Shown here piece after piece: positions 23,258 through 31,795 of a stretch of DNA of 64,000 bases. The notes beneath the pieces were generated by a model, which saw nothing but the letters and a program-made list of their open reading frames with translations, ran no database searches and was not told where the DNA came from. The position numbers and the translations under genes were made by a program. The first letter of the stretch is position 1; each line of letters begins with the position of its first letter. This DNA is from Nocardia transvalensis NBRC 15921 (lineage in GTDB: Bacteria > Actinomycetota > Actinomycetes > Mycobacteriales > Mycobacteriaceae): assembly GCF_000308875.1 (NCBI RefSeq), contig NZ_BAGL01000058.1:1-64000 (forward strand). The letters are read 5' to 3'.

Positions 23258-23977
23258 ATGGGAGGACCACCGCGCGTAGGGCTGCTGTATCCGACCCGGG
23301 ACTCGGGGGAGGACGACTTCGTCGACCTCGCAAGGCGTTTCGAACCCGCGCTGGATCTCGCCGTCGTCTACATCCCGTGGCCCGGCGACGTGGACGATCT
23401 CGCGACGCTGACCGTCGAGCAGGTGATGGACGCGTTGCGGCGGCTGGGGTCGGCGGCGCACCTCGAGCGGGTGGTGCCCGATGCGCTGGCCGGGCGGCAC
23501 GTCGACGCGGTGGCCTTCGCCGTCACCAGCTCGAGTTTCCTGGACGGGCCGGGCGGCGTCGACGAACAGCTGCGCACCCTCCGCCGCGTCACCGGACGCC
23601 CCGCCACCAGCACGACGGCGGCCTTCCAGCAGGCGATCAGCGACCGGAATCTGCGCCGGGTGTCGCTCGCCTCGGTGTATCACCCCGAGGTGTCGGATCA
23701 TTTCGTCGCGCGGGTGCGGGAGGCGGGGGCCGAGGTGGTCGCCCGCGTCGACGCGAACGCGGGCTCGGATCGGGAATTGGCGGCCTGGCCGCCGGAGCGG
23801 ATCCTGGATCTCGTGCGGCGGGCCGCGCATCCGGACGCGGAGGCGATGCTGCTGCCCGAGACGGCCTTGCACACCAGCCGCCTCACCGAGGAACTCGATC
23901 GCGCCGCGGGGTGCCCGGTACTCACCGCGACCCAGGTGACCCTGCGTGCCGCGGCGGATCTGACAGGGCCCCACTGA
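23258..23977 (+). CDS. Maleate isomerase/Asp-Glu racemase-fold protein lacking catalytic cysteines
   Basis: 239 residues from ATG at 23258 (23249 is an in-frame alternative). The fold signature is present: PRVGLLYPTRDSGEDDF, VDAVAFAVTSSSFLDGPGG, TSTTAAFQQA, LPETALHT. In maleate isomerase and related enzymes the two half-domain motifs each carry a cysteine; here those positions are Val89 and Glu201. It is therefore unlikely to catalyse cysteine-based isomerisation. The protein may bind a small dicarboxylate or have new chemistry with its upstream partner. Confidence 0.7.
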   Translation: MGGPPRVGLLYPTRDSGEDDFVDLARRFEPALDLAVVYIPWPGDVDDLATLTVEQVMDALRRLGSAAHLERVVPDALAGRHVDAVAFAVTSSSFLDGPGGVDEQLRTLRRVTGRPATSTTAAFQQAISDRNLRRVSLASVYHPEVSDHFVARVREAGAEVVARVDANAGSDRELAAWPPERILDLVRRAAHPDAEAMLLPETALHTSRLTEELDRAAGCPVLTATQVTLRAAADLTGPH

Positions 23978-24116
23978 GATCGGAGGTCACGGTTTGCCCA
24001 CCGGGTACTGTCCGCCGCGGGGTCGGCAACGAATCCGGGAGTACCCCGGTCGGCGCGCCGACCGCCGATCACAACGGTGTGCTCGACTCGGTACGCCGCC
24101 GGGGCCCGGCGCGCCC

Positions 24117-24533
24117 CTAGCAGACCGCGGCGAGCAGCCGCCGCAACTCCCGCCGATCCTTCTCGCCGAGCGCGGCGAGCACCCGCCGCTCGGCCGCCAG
24201 CACCTCCGGATCGATGCGGTCGAGCATGCCCAGGCCCTCGCGGGTCAGCGTGGCCGGCAGCGACCGCCCCGACGGCACGCTGGCGGGACGCGTCACCAGG
24301 CCCCGCTCCTGCAACCCTCGAATCACCTTGTTCATCGCCTGCGGCGAGACGCCCGCGGCGCGCGCCAGCTGGGCGTTGGACGTCCCCGGGGACTGGGACA
24401 GCATGCGCATGCAGAGGTACTCGGGGAACGCCAGCTCCCGCGGTTCGAGCACGGTGGCGGCCACCTCGGCGCGCAACGCCGCCGCAACCCGGTGCAGAAG
24501 GTAGCCGAGGGGCTTGTCCTCGAATCCTTCCAT
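24117..24533 (-). CDS. MarR-family regulator
   Basis: 138 residues from ATG at 24533 (the frame stays open to 24557, through the operator). The winged-helix segment is LARAAGVSPQAMNKVIRGLQERGLVTRP, about residues 57-84. It is divergent from a methyltransferase gene at 24581, and a TTGA-CATATA-TCAA palindrome fills the 47-bp gap. Autorepression and control of the methyltransferase are expected. Confidence 0.9.
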   Translation of the reverse strand: MEGFEDKPLGYLLHRVAAALRAEVAATVLEPRELAFPEYLCMRMLSQSPGTSNAQLARAAGVSPQAMNKVIRGLQERGLVTRPASVPSGRSLPATLTREGLGMLDRIDPEVLAAERRVLAALGEKDRRELRRLLAAVC

Positions 24534-24543
24534 GGTGATTATA

Positions 24544-24557
24544 TTGACATATATCAA
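24544..24557. promoter_or_regulatory. MarR operator TTGA-CATATA-TCAA
   Basis: A 14-bp inverted repeat in the only A+T-rich stretch of the region, between the divergent starts at 24533 and 24581. Its position lets one bound MarR dimer block both promoters. Confidence 0.65.
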
Positions 24558-24580
24558 CCTGGTTTACATACAATGGGAAC

Positions 24581-25270
24581 ATGACGAGTCCTTCGAGTGA
24601 TGAGATGTTCGAATCCGCCTACCGGGGCGAAGCCCCCGAACTCGGGCAGGGCGTCCGGCCACCGTGGAGTATCGGAGAACCCCAGCCCGAGATCGCCGCA
24701 CTCATCGATGCGGGCAAGTTCCACGGAGAGGTCCTCGACGCCGGTTGCGGCGAGGCCGAGACCTCCCTCTATCTCGCCGAACGGGGTTTCACGACCGTCG
24801 GCCTGGACCTGTCCCCCACCGCGATCGACCTCGCCCGCGCCGCGGCCGCCGCGCGCGGCATCACCGGCGTGAGCTTCGAGGTCGCCGACATCAGCTCGTT
24901 CACCGGCTACGACGGCCGTTTCGGCACCATCGTCGACAGCACCCTGTTCCACTCGATGCCGGTCGAACTGCGGGCGGGCTATCAGGAATCGATCGCGCGG
25001 GCCGCGGCGCCGGGCGCGTCCTACTTCGTGCTCGTCTTCGCCCGCGGCAGCATGCCCCCGGGTCCGGTCAACCCGGTGGACGAGGAGGAACTGCGCGAGG
25101 TGGTGGGCAAATACTGGGCCATCGACGAGATCCGGCCCGCGCGGATCCACGCCAACTTCCCGGACAACCTCGGGAACTTCGAGGACTTCGCCGGCCGGAT
25201 CGATATCCGCGACGAGGCCAAGGGCCGCAAGTCCGCCCCGGCCTGGCTGCTGTCGGCGCACCTGGCCTGA
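24581..25270 (+). CDS. SAM-dependent methyltransferase (class I)
   Basis: 229 residues. The Rossmann SAM-binding motif VLDAGCGEAETSLYLAERG is followed by GLDLSPTAIDLAR and the DSTLFHSMP post-motif. The opening APELGQGVRPPWSIGEPQPE is typical of small-molecule thiol or thiopurine-type methyltransferases in actinobacteria. The adjacent MarR gene suggests induction by a toxic small substrate. A strong GC hairpin follows at 25277. Confidence 0.9.
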   Translation: MTSPSSDEMFESAYRGEAPELGQGVRPPWSIGEPQPEIAALIDAGKFHGEVLDAGCGEAETSLYLAERGFTTVGLDLSPTAIDLARAAAAARGITGVSFEVADISSFTGYDGRFGTIVDSTLFHSMPVELRAGYQESIARAAAPGASYFVLVFARGSMPPGPVNPVDEEELREVVGKYWAIDEIRPARIHANFPDNLGNFEDFAGRIDIRDEAKGRKSAPAWLLSAHLA

Positions 25271-25276
25271 CGCGGA

Positions 25277-25309
25277 GCGCGCCCCGCTCCACGACGGCGC
25301 GGGGCGCGC
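25277..25309 (+). terminator. GC-rich hairpin terminator
   Basis: GCGCGCCCCGC and GCGGGGCGCGC form a perfect 11-bp stem with an 11-base loop, six bases after the methyltransferase stop. No U-tract follows, as is common in high-GC actinobacteria. Confidence 0.6.
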
Positions 25310-25399
25310 CGCCCGGCCCGACAACCGGTCAGGAATCGAGAAGCCGCAGGTACCGGCCCGTCGCTAGCGTCGGATCCACCCCATTCCGAGGAGGATTCG

Positions 25400-25816
25400 A
25401 TGAACTGGAACACCCGGGTGCGGCGGCTGCACCGAGCGCTGGCCGTCACCTTCGTCGCGACGCTCGTCGTCACCGTCGCCGGTCTCGCGCTGAGCGGTCC
25501 GCAGTGGCTGGCCTATCTGCCGCTGTTCCCGCTGGCAGTGCTGGCGCTGTCCGGTCTGGTCATGCTCGTGCGGCGCGGCGGCGGCGCGGACTCGCGGATC
25601 GTCGGGGGTGGTGCGCGGCGGCTTCATCGCTGGTCGGCCGTCGTGTTCGTCGTGACCGTACTGGCCACCGTCGTCGCGCTCGCGCCCGAGGATCCGATCG
25701 TGTGGGTGTCCTACCTGCCGCTGCTCCCCCTCGCGTCGCTGCTGGGTACCGGCGTGTACATGTTCGTGCTGCCCCACCGGCGAGCTCGCGCCGCGCGCCG
25801 GGTCGCTACCGCGTGA
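25400..25816 (+). CDS. Four-helix membrane protein of unknown function
   Basis: 138 residues, ATG at 25400 after GAGGAGG. Two similar halves are visible: VRRLHRALAVTFV ... LAYLPLFPLAVLALSG and ARRLHRWSAVVFV ... VSYLPLLPLASLLGTG. The protein thus looks like an internal duplication of a two-helix unit with a conserved RRLHR start. No characterised family is recognised. It overlaps the end of the convergent ABC permease by 11 bp. Confidence 0.75.
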   Translation: MNWNTRVRRLHRALAVTFVATLVVTVAGLALSGPQWLAYLPLFPLAVLALSGLVMLVRRGGGADSRIVGGGARRLHRWSAVVFVVTVLATVVALAPEDPIVWVSYLPLLPLASLLGTGVYMFVLPHRRARAARRVATA

Positions 25817-26648
25817 GACGCCCGAGCAGCGAAGAGGCACAGACGATTCCGATGACCGCCGCCGCCACCAGCACCCCCAGATCCGGCCAGAGCCGGTAGC
25901 TGCCGCCGACGAGCAGCCCGCGCAGCAGGTCGACCTCGTAGCTGAGCGGGTTGACGTGACCGATCGCCCGCAGCCAGCCGGGCATGGCATCGATGGGGTA
26001 CAGCGCGTTGGAGGCGAAGAACAGCGGCATGGTGATCGCCTGCCCGATCCCCATCAGGCGGTCGCGCGAGATCACCAGCCCGGCGATCGTCATCGACAGG
26101 CAGGCGAAGAACGACGCGCCCAGGACGACGGCGACCACCGCGCCGAACAGCTTCAGCGGATTGATCGTCATGTGCACGCCCATCGCGAGCGCCAGCGCCA
26201 CGATGATCAGCACCTGCGCCACCGAACGGACGCCCGCCGCAAAGCATTTGCCCGTGATGAGGGCCGACCGCGGCGTGGGAGTGACCATCAGCTTGGTGAG
26301 GATTCCGGCCTCGCGGTCCCAGATCAGCTGGATCCCGTAGAAGATCGCGATGAACAGCGCCGACTGGGCGATGATGCCGGGCGCCAGGAAATCCAGGTAG
26401 GGCATGCCGCCGCTGGGGATGGTGTGCAGCCGCGCGAAGGTGGTGCCGAAGATCAGCAGCCACAACGCGGGTTGCACCGCGCGAGTGACGAGTTCGGTGC
26501 GGTCGTGCCGCAATTTCTGCAACTCGACCAGCGCGAAGGTGCCGATGCGCGAACCGAGTGCGACCCAGCGCCCCACCCCGTGCGGCGCGAGCCGCAGCGC
26601 CGGGTGGTCAGCCGGCGCGCTGAGCGGTCCTGCGTGTGCTTCGGACAC
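25806..26648 (-). CDS. ABC-2 type (DrrB-like) exporter permease
   Basis: 280 residues from GTG at 26648, which follows GGAGGG; an upstream in-frame start at 26678 is less likely. Six membrane helices and the ABC-2 signature region (LWLLIFGTTFARLHTIPSG, LDFLAPGIIAQ) are visible. With the ATPase encoded upstream (41-bp overlap) it should form a drug or lipid exporter of the daunorubicin-resistance type. The MarR gene heading the operon supports a drug-efflux role. Confidence 0.92.
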   Translation of the reverse strand: MSEAHAGPLSAPADHPALRLAPHGVGRWVALGSRIGTFALVELQKLRHDRTELVTRAVQPALWLLIFGTTFARLHTIPSGGMPYLDFLAPGIIAQSALFIAIFYGIQLIWDREAGILTKLMVTPTPRSALITGKCFAAGVRSVAQVLIIVALALAMGVHMTINPLKLFGAVVAVVLGASFFACLSMTIAGLVISRDRLMGIGQAITMPLFFASNALYPIDAMPGWLRAIGHVNPLSYEVDLLRGLLVGGSYRLWPDLGVLVAAAVIGIVCASSLLGRLTR

Positions 26649-27411
26649 CGCGCAACCCTCCCTCCGTCGTCTCCGCACCGAGGTCGGCGCCGGCGTGGTG
26701 GCGGAACACGTCCTCGAGCGTGGCGCCGGCGCCGAGCGTGGCCTTCAGGTCCGCCGGGGTTCCGGCCGCGCGCAGTTTTCCCTTGTGCAGCAGGGCGATC
26801 CGGTCGCACAGGGCGTCGGCCTCGGCCATGTAGTGGGTGGTGAGCAGCACCGTGGTGCCGAACCGGTCACGCAGGTCGCGCACCCGGTCCCAGACGCTGT
26901 CGCGGGCGATGGGGTCCAGGCCGACGGTCGGTTCGTCGAGTATCAGCAGCGCGGGCCGGTTGACCAGCGCCTGCGCCAGTTCCAGCCGGCGCACCATACC
27001 GCCGGAGTAGCTCGCGGCGAGCCGGTCGGCGACGTCGAGCAGATCCATCGCGGCCAGCGCCTCCTCGACCCGTCGCGCGCGCTCCTTGCGCGGCACGTCG
27101 AACAGTCGCGCGAACCAGGCCACGTTCTGCCGTCCGGTCAGCGTGCCCTCGATCGAGAGTTGTTGCGGCACATAGCCGAGGTTGTAGCGGATATCGGTAT
27201 CGCGGCGGCCGGCCTCGAATCCGAACACCCGAACCGTGCCCTCGCGCACCGGCACGAGCGTGGTCAGCAGCCGGATGGTGGTGGTCTTCCCGGCGCCGTT
27301 CGGGCCGAGCAGGCCGAAGATCTCGCCGCGCTCGACCCTCAGGTCCAGGTGGTCGACCACGACGTGCTCGCCGTAGCGGTGGGTCAGGCCGACACACTCG
27401 ATCGCCGTCAT
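26608..27411 (-). CDS. ABC exporter ATP-binding protein (DrrA-like)
   Basis: 267 residues. Walker A GPNGAGKTTT, the signature YSGGMVRRLELAQALV, Walker B LLILDEPT and H-loop TTHYM are all intact. The C-terminal ALEDVF-like segment (GATLEDVFRHHAG) is typical of DrrA. It overlaps the MarR stop upstream as ATGA and the permease downstream, so the three genes form one operon. Confidence 0.95.
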   Translation of the reverse strand: MTAIECVGLTHRYGEHVVVDHLDLRVERGEIFGLLGPNGAGKTTTIRLLTTLVPVREGTVRVFGFEAGRRDTDIRYNLGYVPQQLSIEGTLTGRQNVAWFARLFDVPRKERARRVEEALAAMDLLDVADRLAASYSGGMVRRLELAQALVNRPALLILDEPTVGLDPIARDSVWDRVRDLRDRFGTTVLLTTHYMAEADALCDRIALLHKGKLRAAGTPADLKATLGAGATLEDVFRHHAGADLGAETTEGGLRGVRSTRRTAQRAG

Positions 27412-27881
27412 GGGCGCTCCCCCGTCTCGTACTCGTGCAGGATTCCGGTCAGCTTGTCGACGACCGCCAGCCCGCGGACCAGCTCGTCGCGCTCGGCCGC
27501 GGTCAGCTCCGCCAGCGCCGCGCCGACGAGACCGTGCCGCCGCCTGCGGGTTTCGTCGACCGTGCGCTGAACGGCGGCCGGCAGGCTCAGCCGCATCACC
27601 CGCCGGTCGCCCGGATCCGATTCGCGGATCAGCAGTTCCGCCTTCGCCAGGGCCGTGACCAGCGTCGACACGCTGTTGGGCGCCAACCCCAGTTCGGCGG
27701 CGGCCGCCTTCACCGAGATGCCCGGATTACGGCCGACCAGGCGCAGGAACTCCGCCTGCCCGGCGCTCACCCCGGTCCGGTCGAACGACCGCCCCGCGAT
27801 CCGCGCCACCTGCCGCCGGAACCGGCCGAACGAGCTCAGCAGCCCGCCGACCAGCTCCGCGTTCTCGGGTGCCGTCGTCAT
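27408..27881 (-). CDS. MarR-family regulator heading the ABC exporter operon
   Basis: 157 residues, ATG at 27881. The winged helix is KAAAAELGLAPNSVSTLVTALAKAELLIR with the wing ESDPGDRRVMRLSL. Being first in the operon, it is likely an autorepressor that controls the DrrAB-like pump. The 50-bp gap to the RidA gene (27932) is short, and both genes are on the minus strand. Confidence 0.92.
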   Translation of the reverse strand: MTTAPENAELVGGLLSSFGRFRRQVARIAGRSFDRTGVSAGQAEFLRLVGRNPGISVKAAAAELGLAPNSVSTLVTALAKAELLIRESDPGDRRVMRLSLPAAVQRTVDETRRRRHGLVGAALAELTAAERDELVRGLAVVDKLTGILHEYETGERP

Positions 27882-27931
27882 GCCACCGAGAATACCTCTG
27901 CACCAGAGCTAAATGAAGAGACCGCCGGAAA

Positions 27932-28354
27932 TCAGGCGGCCTGCCCGAGAACGGCGGTGACGCGGATTTCGACGCGCATCTTCGGCGCCCCGAGGGCCGC
28001 CACGCCGAGCTGGGTCCAGATCGGCGCGCGCTCGCCCATGCGCTTGCGGAACTGCTCCACCATGACGCGGGTGGGAACCTCGCCGATGAAATCGGCGGAG
28101 TCGGGCACGTGATAGGAGTGCACGGCGACGACATCGCGCCACGTGGCGCCGGCCGTGGCAAGGGTGCGCTCGACGTTGTCGAACGCCCGCACGATCTCCG
28201 TCTCCAGGTCCTCGGGAAATTCCAGATCGTCGGTCCAGCCACCCTGGCCCGAGATCTCGACGCGGTCGCCGATCCTGAGGGCCTGGTGGTAGTGCAGATC
28301 GGCCAGCATCGTCTCGCCGTAACCGGGCGTGACGAAGAATTCCGGCGTACTCAT
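27932..28354 (-). CDS. RidA/YjgF/UK114-family protein
   Basis: 140 residues. The family pattern includes ALRIGDRVEISGQGGWTDDL and the C-terminal MRVEIRVTAVLGQ. RidA deaminates reactive enamine/imine intermediates; more divergent members have other hydrolase or chaperone roles. The usual substrate-binding arginine of RidA may correspond to Arg128 or Arg130 in MRVEIRV. It is divergent from a MarR gene, with two palindromes between them, so it is probably inducible. Confidence 0.88.
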   Translation of the reverse strand: MSTPEFFVTPGYGETMLADLHYHQALRIGDRVEISGQGGWTDDLEFPEDLETEIVRAFDNVERTLATAGATWRDVVAVHSYHVPDSADFIGEVPTRVMVEQFRKRMGERAPIWTQLGVAALGAPKMRVEIRVTAVLGQAA

Positions 28355-28368
28355 GGGTGATCCTCTCG

Positions 28369-28420
28369 GTTGACTTCACACGTGAAGTCAACGTAGCACC
28401 CTTTACTTCATGCGTGAAGT
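28369..28420. promoter_or_regulatory. Two TGAAGT-type palindromes between RidA and MarR genes
   Basis: Site 1 (28369-28392) has perfect 11-bp arms, GTTGACTTCAC and GTGAAGTCAAC, around AC. Site 2 (28405-28420) is ACTTCA-TGCG-TGAAGT. Both share the TGACTTCA half-site and sit between the divergent starts at 28354 and 28446. They are very likely operators of the MarR protein encoded at 28446. Confidence 0.75.
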
Positions 28421-28445
28421 CACGGGCGCTCGGTATCATGCCGCC

Positions 28446-28937
28446 ATGGCGACCACGGATCCCGGCGAGGACACCCCTTACGAGGGGCTGTGGCTGACTC
28501 CGGACGAGAAGGAGGCCTGGACCGGCATGGCCTCCCTGATCCTGTTGCTGCCCGGGCGGCTGGAATCACCGTTGCAGCGGGAGACCGGCCTGACGCTGTT
28601 CGAATACCTGGCCCTCAGCCAGATCTCGGAGGCCCCGGACCGCCGCCTGCGCATGAGCGAGCTGGCCTACCTGGCCAACGGGTCGCTGTCGCGATTGTCC
28701 AACGTGGTCAAGCGATTCGAGCAGCGCGGCTGGGTGGAGCGCTCGCCCGATCCGAGCGACGGCCGCTACACCGTCGCCGCGCTCACCGACTCCGGATTCG
28801 ACGTGGTCGCCGCCGCCGCGCCCACGCACGTGCGCGCGGTGCGGCAGTTCGTCCTCGACCCGTTGACGGCCGCCGACCGCCGGGCCCTGGCCCGCATCGC
28901 CGCCAAGCTCCGGGTGCGCCCGGAGGATCTGGCCTAG
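28446..28937 (+). CDS. MarR-family regulator, divergent from RidA
   Basis: 163 residues from ATG at 28446; an in-frame ATG at 28410 lies inside the second operator and is rejected. The DNA-binding segment is MSELAYLANGSLSRLSNVVKRFEQRGWVER with wing SPDPSDGRYTVAAL. It probably represses itself and the RidA gene via the paired TGAAGT palindromes. Its stop overlaps the convergent ThDP enzyme by 4 bp. Confidence 0.92.
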   Translation: MATTDPGEDTPYEGLWLTPDEKEAWTGMASLILLLPGRLESPLQRETGLTLFEYLALSQISEAPDRRLRMSELAYLANGSLSRLSNVVKRFEQRGWVERSPDPSDGRYTVAALTDSGFDVVAAAAPTHVRAVRQFVLDPLTAADRRALARIAAKLRVRPEDLA

Positions 28938-30727
28938 TCGCGGCGGCTCGGAACGAATTCCTGGACTTTGGTTTTCAGGCCCTGGGTGATGAGATGCCAG
29001 GCGTCGGGGTCGCCACGCAGGACCGCTTCGGCGGTGGATTTCATCTGCTCCCAGGTGGCGTGCGGCGGGATCGGGGGGACCTCCGGATCGCAGCGCACGT
29101 CGAGCAGGACGGGGCGGTCAGCCGACAAGGCCCGTTCCCATGCGCCGGGGAGGTCGTCGGGGTCGTCGACCTCGATCGCGTCGACGCCGAACGCGCGGGC
29201 GGTCGCGGCGTAGGAGGTCTCCGGAAGTGATTGGGACTCTTCGAATTTCGGCGCTCCGCCCATCGACCGCAGCTCCCAGGTGACCTGGTTGAGATCGTTG
29301 TTGTGGAAGACGCACACCACCAGCCGCGGATCGGTCCACCGGTCGCGGTAGCGGGTGATCGTCAGCAGTTCCGCGAGGCCGTTCATCTGCATCGCGCCGT
29401 CACCGACCAGCGCGATCGCGGGGCGGTCCGGGTGGGCGAACTTCGCGCCGATCGCGTACGGCACACCCGGCCCCATGGTGGCCAGCGTGCCCGACAGCGA
29501 GCCGCGCATATCGCCGCGTATCCGCAGGCAGCGCGCGTACCAGTTGGTGGAGGAGCCGGAATCCGCTGTCACGATGGCGTTCTCGGGGATCTTCTCCGAC
29601 AGCTCCCACACCACCCGCATCGGATTCACCGGCTTCGCGGCCAGCATCGACTGCCGCTCCACCGCCTCCCACCAGCGCGCGACGTTCGACTCGATCGTAT
29701 CCCGCCAGCTCCGGTCGCTCTTGCGTTCCAGCAACGGAACAAGTTCCGCCAGAGTGGATTTCGCGTCGCCCACCAGATTGACCTCGGTGGGATACCGCAT
29801 GCCGATCAGCGCGCCGTCGATATCGATCTGGACGGCGCGGGCCTGGCCGAACTCCGGAAGGAACTGGGAATAGGGGAAATTCGAGCCCACGATCAGCAGG
29901 GTGTCGCAGTCGCGCATCAGCTCGTAGCTCGGGCGGGTGCCCAGCAGGCCGATACACCCGGTCACATACGGCAGGTCGTCAGGCAGAACGTCCTTGCCCA
30001 GCAACGCCTTCGCCACGCCCGCACCGGTGATCTCGGCGAGCCGGGTGACCTCCTCGGCCGCCCCGCGCGCACCCTGACCGGCCAGGATCGCGACCCGCTC
30101 CCCCGCGTTCAGGACCTCCGCGGCGCGCGCGATACCGTCGCGTTCCGGCACGACCGTGACCCGCGGGAACTGCGGCGGGCTGGACGGCACCTGCTTGAAC
30201 TCGTGCGACGGCGGCTCGTACCGTTCTTCCTGCAGATCGGCCGGGACGATGATCGCCGTCGGCGCACGCCGCGCGTAGGCCACCCGGAACGCCCGGTCGA
30301 GGGCGTTGGGCAGTTGCTCGGGCACGTTCACCTCGACCAGATACTCGCTGGCCACATCCTTGAACAGGCTCTGCAGATCGACCTCCTGCTGATAGCTGCC
30401 GCCCATCGCGCTGCGCGCGGTCTGGCCGACGATCGCCACCACCGGGACATGATCGAGCTTCGCGTCGTACAGCCCGTTCAGCAGGTGGATCGCGCCCGGG
30501 CCCGAGGTCGCCGTGCACACGCCGACCCGGCCACTGAATTTGGCGTACCCGACCGCTTCGAACGCGGCCATCTCCTCGTGCCGGGCCTGGATGAACGCGG
30601 GCTCGTCGTCGGCACGTCCGAACGCCGCGACCAGGCCGTTGATCCCGTCACCGGGATATCCGAAGACGCGAGTGACACCCCACTCGCGTAGCCGCTGCAG
30701 GATGTAGTCCCCGACTTGCTGTGCCAT
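28934..30727 (-). CDS. Thiamine-diphosphate enzyme, pyruvate-oxidase-like
   Basis: 597 residues from ATG at 30727 (the frame remains open to 30826). The ThDP enzyme order is complete: PYR domain with the catalytic glutamate in ARHEEMAAFEA, central domain, and PP domain with GDGAMQMNGLAELL and NNDLNQ. Resemblance is closest to PoxB-type pyruvate oxidases of actinobacteria. It would decarboxylate pyruvate to acetate and CO2, passing electrons to quinone. The acetolactate-synthase possibility is less likely because biosynthetic partners are absent. Context is a redox-stress region. Confidence 0.88.
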   Translation of the reverse strand: MAQQVGDYILQRLREWGVTRVFGYPGDGINGLVAAFGRADDEPAFIQARHEEMAAFEAVGYAKFSGRVGVCTATSGPGAIHLLNGLYDAKLDHVPVVAIVGQTARSAMGGSYQQEVDLQSLFKDVASEYLVEVNVPEQLPNALDRAFRVAYARRAPTAIIVPADLQEERYEPPSHEFKQVPSSPPQFPRVTVVPERDGIARAAEVLNAGERVAILAGQGARGAAEEVTRLAEITGAGVAKALLGKDVLPDDLPYVTGCIGLLGTRPSYELMRDCDTLLIVGSNFPYSQFLPEFGQARAVQIDIDGALIGMRYPTEVNLVGDAKSTLAELVPLLERKSDRSWRDTIESNVARWWEAVERQSMLAAKPVNPMRVVWELSEKIPENAIVTADSGSSTNWYARCLRIRGDMRGSLSGTLATMGPGVPYAIGAKFAHPDRPAIALVGDGAMQMNGLAELLTITRYRDRWTDPRLVVCVFHNNDLNQVTWELRSMGGAPKFEESQSLPETSYAATARAFGVDAIEVDDPDDLPGAWERALSADRPVLLDVRCDPEVPPIPPHATWEQMKSTAEAVLRGDPDAWHLITQGLKTKVQEFVPSRRD

Positions 30728-30789
30728 CTGGCTCTCCGTCCGGTCGCTGGTCCTTCCGACCGGCGCGTACCCGGCATGCCGTGGTCGAA

Positions 30790-31326
30790 TCACCCGGGGC
30801 GGCGGTCGGCGCGCCTGCGCTGCCACCAGGGGTGCGCCATCCAGACGATGAGGAACAGTCCGGCGGCGACGCCGCCCGCCACGCCACCGGCGACGGGACC
30901 CTCCATGGTGTCGAAGATCAGGACCGCCACCCCGGTGAGCGCGACCCCGAGCAGCGCCAGGCCGGTCAGGGCGAAGTGATGGGCGGTGCGCACCACGTTC
31001 TCCAGTCGGTGCCGGCGGAACAGCAGCCGGTGGGAGGCGACCGGCGCGGTCAGGAAGACCGTCGCGGCGATGGACGCGGACACCACCACCAGATACACGG
31101 CGTGCATCGCGGGCGGCAGCGCGGCGAAGCGGGGCTGGAACGGCAGCGTCAGCAGGAAACCGGTGAGCAGCTGCACACCCGTCTGCACCACGCGTAGTTC
31201 CTGGAGCAGCGCCGACAGGTTGCGGTCCAGCTGCTCGCTGGGGGTCTCTCCGTGTTCGCGCCGGTGCCGGATCGGTGTGCCGCGATCCGTGGGAACGTCC
31301 GAGGCGGCGCGCTCACCGTCGGTCAT
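30790..31326 (-). CDS. DUF6328-like membrane protein
   Basis: 178 residues, ATG at 31326. An N-terminal charged region ends in SALLQELRVVQTGVQLLTGFLLTLPF, characteristic of DUF6328. Four membrane helices follow, the last pair separated by FDTMEGPV. Function is unknown; such genes are common beside stress genes in actinobacteria. Confidence 0.8.
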   Translation of the reverse strand: MTDGERAASDVPTDRGTPIRHRREHGETPSEQLDRNLSALLQELRVVQTGVQLLTGFLLTLPFQPRFAALPPAMHAVYLVVVSASIAATVFLTAPVASHRLLFRRHRLENVVRTAHHFALTGLALLGVALTGVAVLIFDTMEGPVAGGVAGGVAAGLFLIVWMAHPWWQRRRADRRPG

Positions 31327-31351
31327 CGCCGTGCGCCTCCGGGCGGGTGGC

Positions 31352-31768
31352 TCATTCCGGCTCCTCGGGGTCGCGGATGCTCTCGGTCACGGAGCCACCC
31401 GCGATATCGGCGGAGATGCCCAGGGTGCGCTCGTAGTCACCGGGCAGGTCGGTCTCGGTGACGGGCAGCCCCTCCTCCGCGATGTCCTCCTCCGCCTGTT
31501 CCGCAGGGGACGGTGCACCGATGTCCGGCTCCTCCTCGTCCAGGCGGTCGCCCAGGTCGCGCGGATGCGCCTGCTCCCACGGGGTCGTGCCGTATTCGGT
31601 GGCGCCCGACCATCGTTCGGGCGGATCCATGCCCGCGTCCAGCGGGTCGGTGTGGAGGCTGTCCTCGTCGAGGTCCTCGGCGCTGGTCAACGCCGCCGCA
31701 TCGCTCTCGACGGCATCCGGTCCGTCGGTGTCCTGCGGCGGATCCCAGGTTCCGTCCGGATCGGTCAT
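31352..31768 (-). CDS. DUF5709-like acidic soluble protein
   Basis: 138 residues, very acidic (Asp/Glu-rich) and probably largely disordered. The segment TDPLDAGMDPPERWSGATEYG and the later acidic block LGDRLDEEEPDI fit the actinobacterial DUF5709 family. Function is unknown. It sits between DUF6328 and the metallophosphatase on the same strand, with 25-27-bp gaps. Confidence 0.8.
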   Translation of the reverse strand: MTDPDGTWDPPQDTDGPDAVESDAAALTSAEDLDEDSLHTDPLDAGMDPPERWSGATEYGTTPWEQAHPRDLGDRLDEEEPDIGAPSPAEQAEEDIAEEGLPVTETDLPGDYERTLGISADIAGGSVTESIRDPEEPE

Positions 31769-31795
31769 CTCCGCTCACTCCCTTCGGATCGTCGG

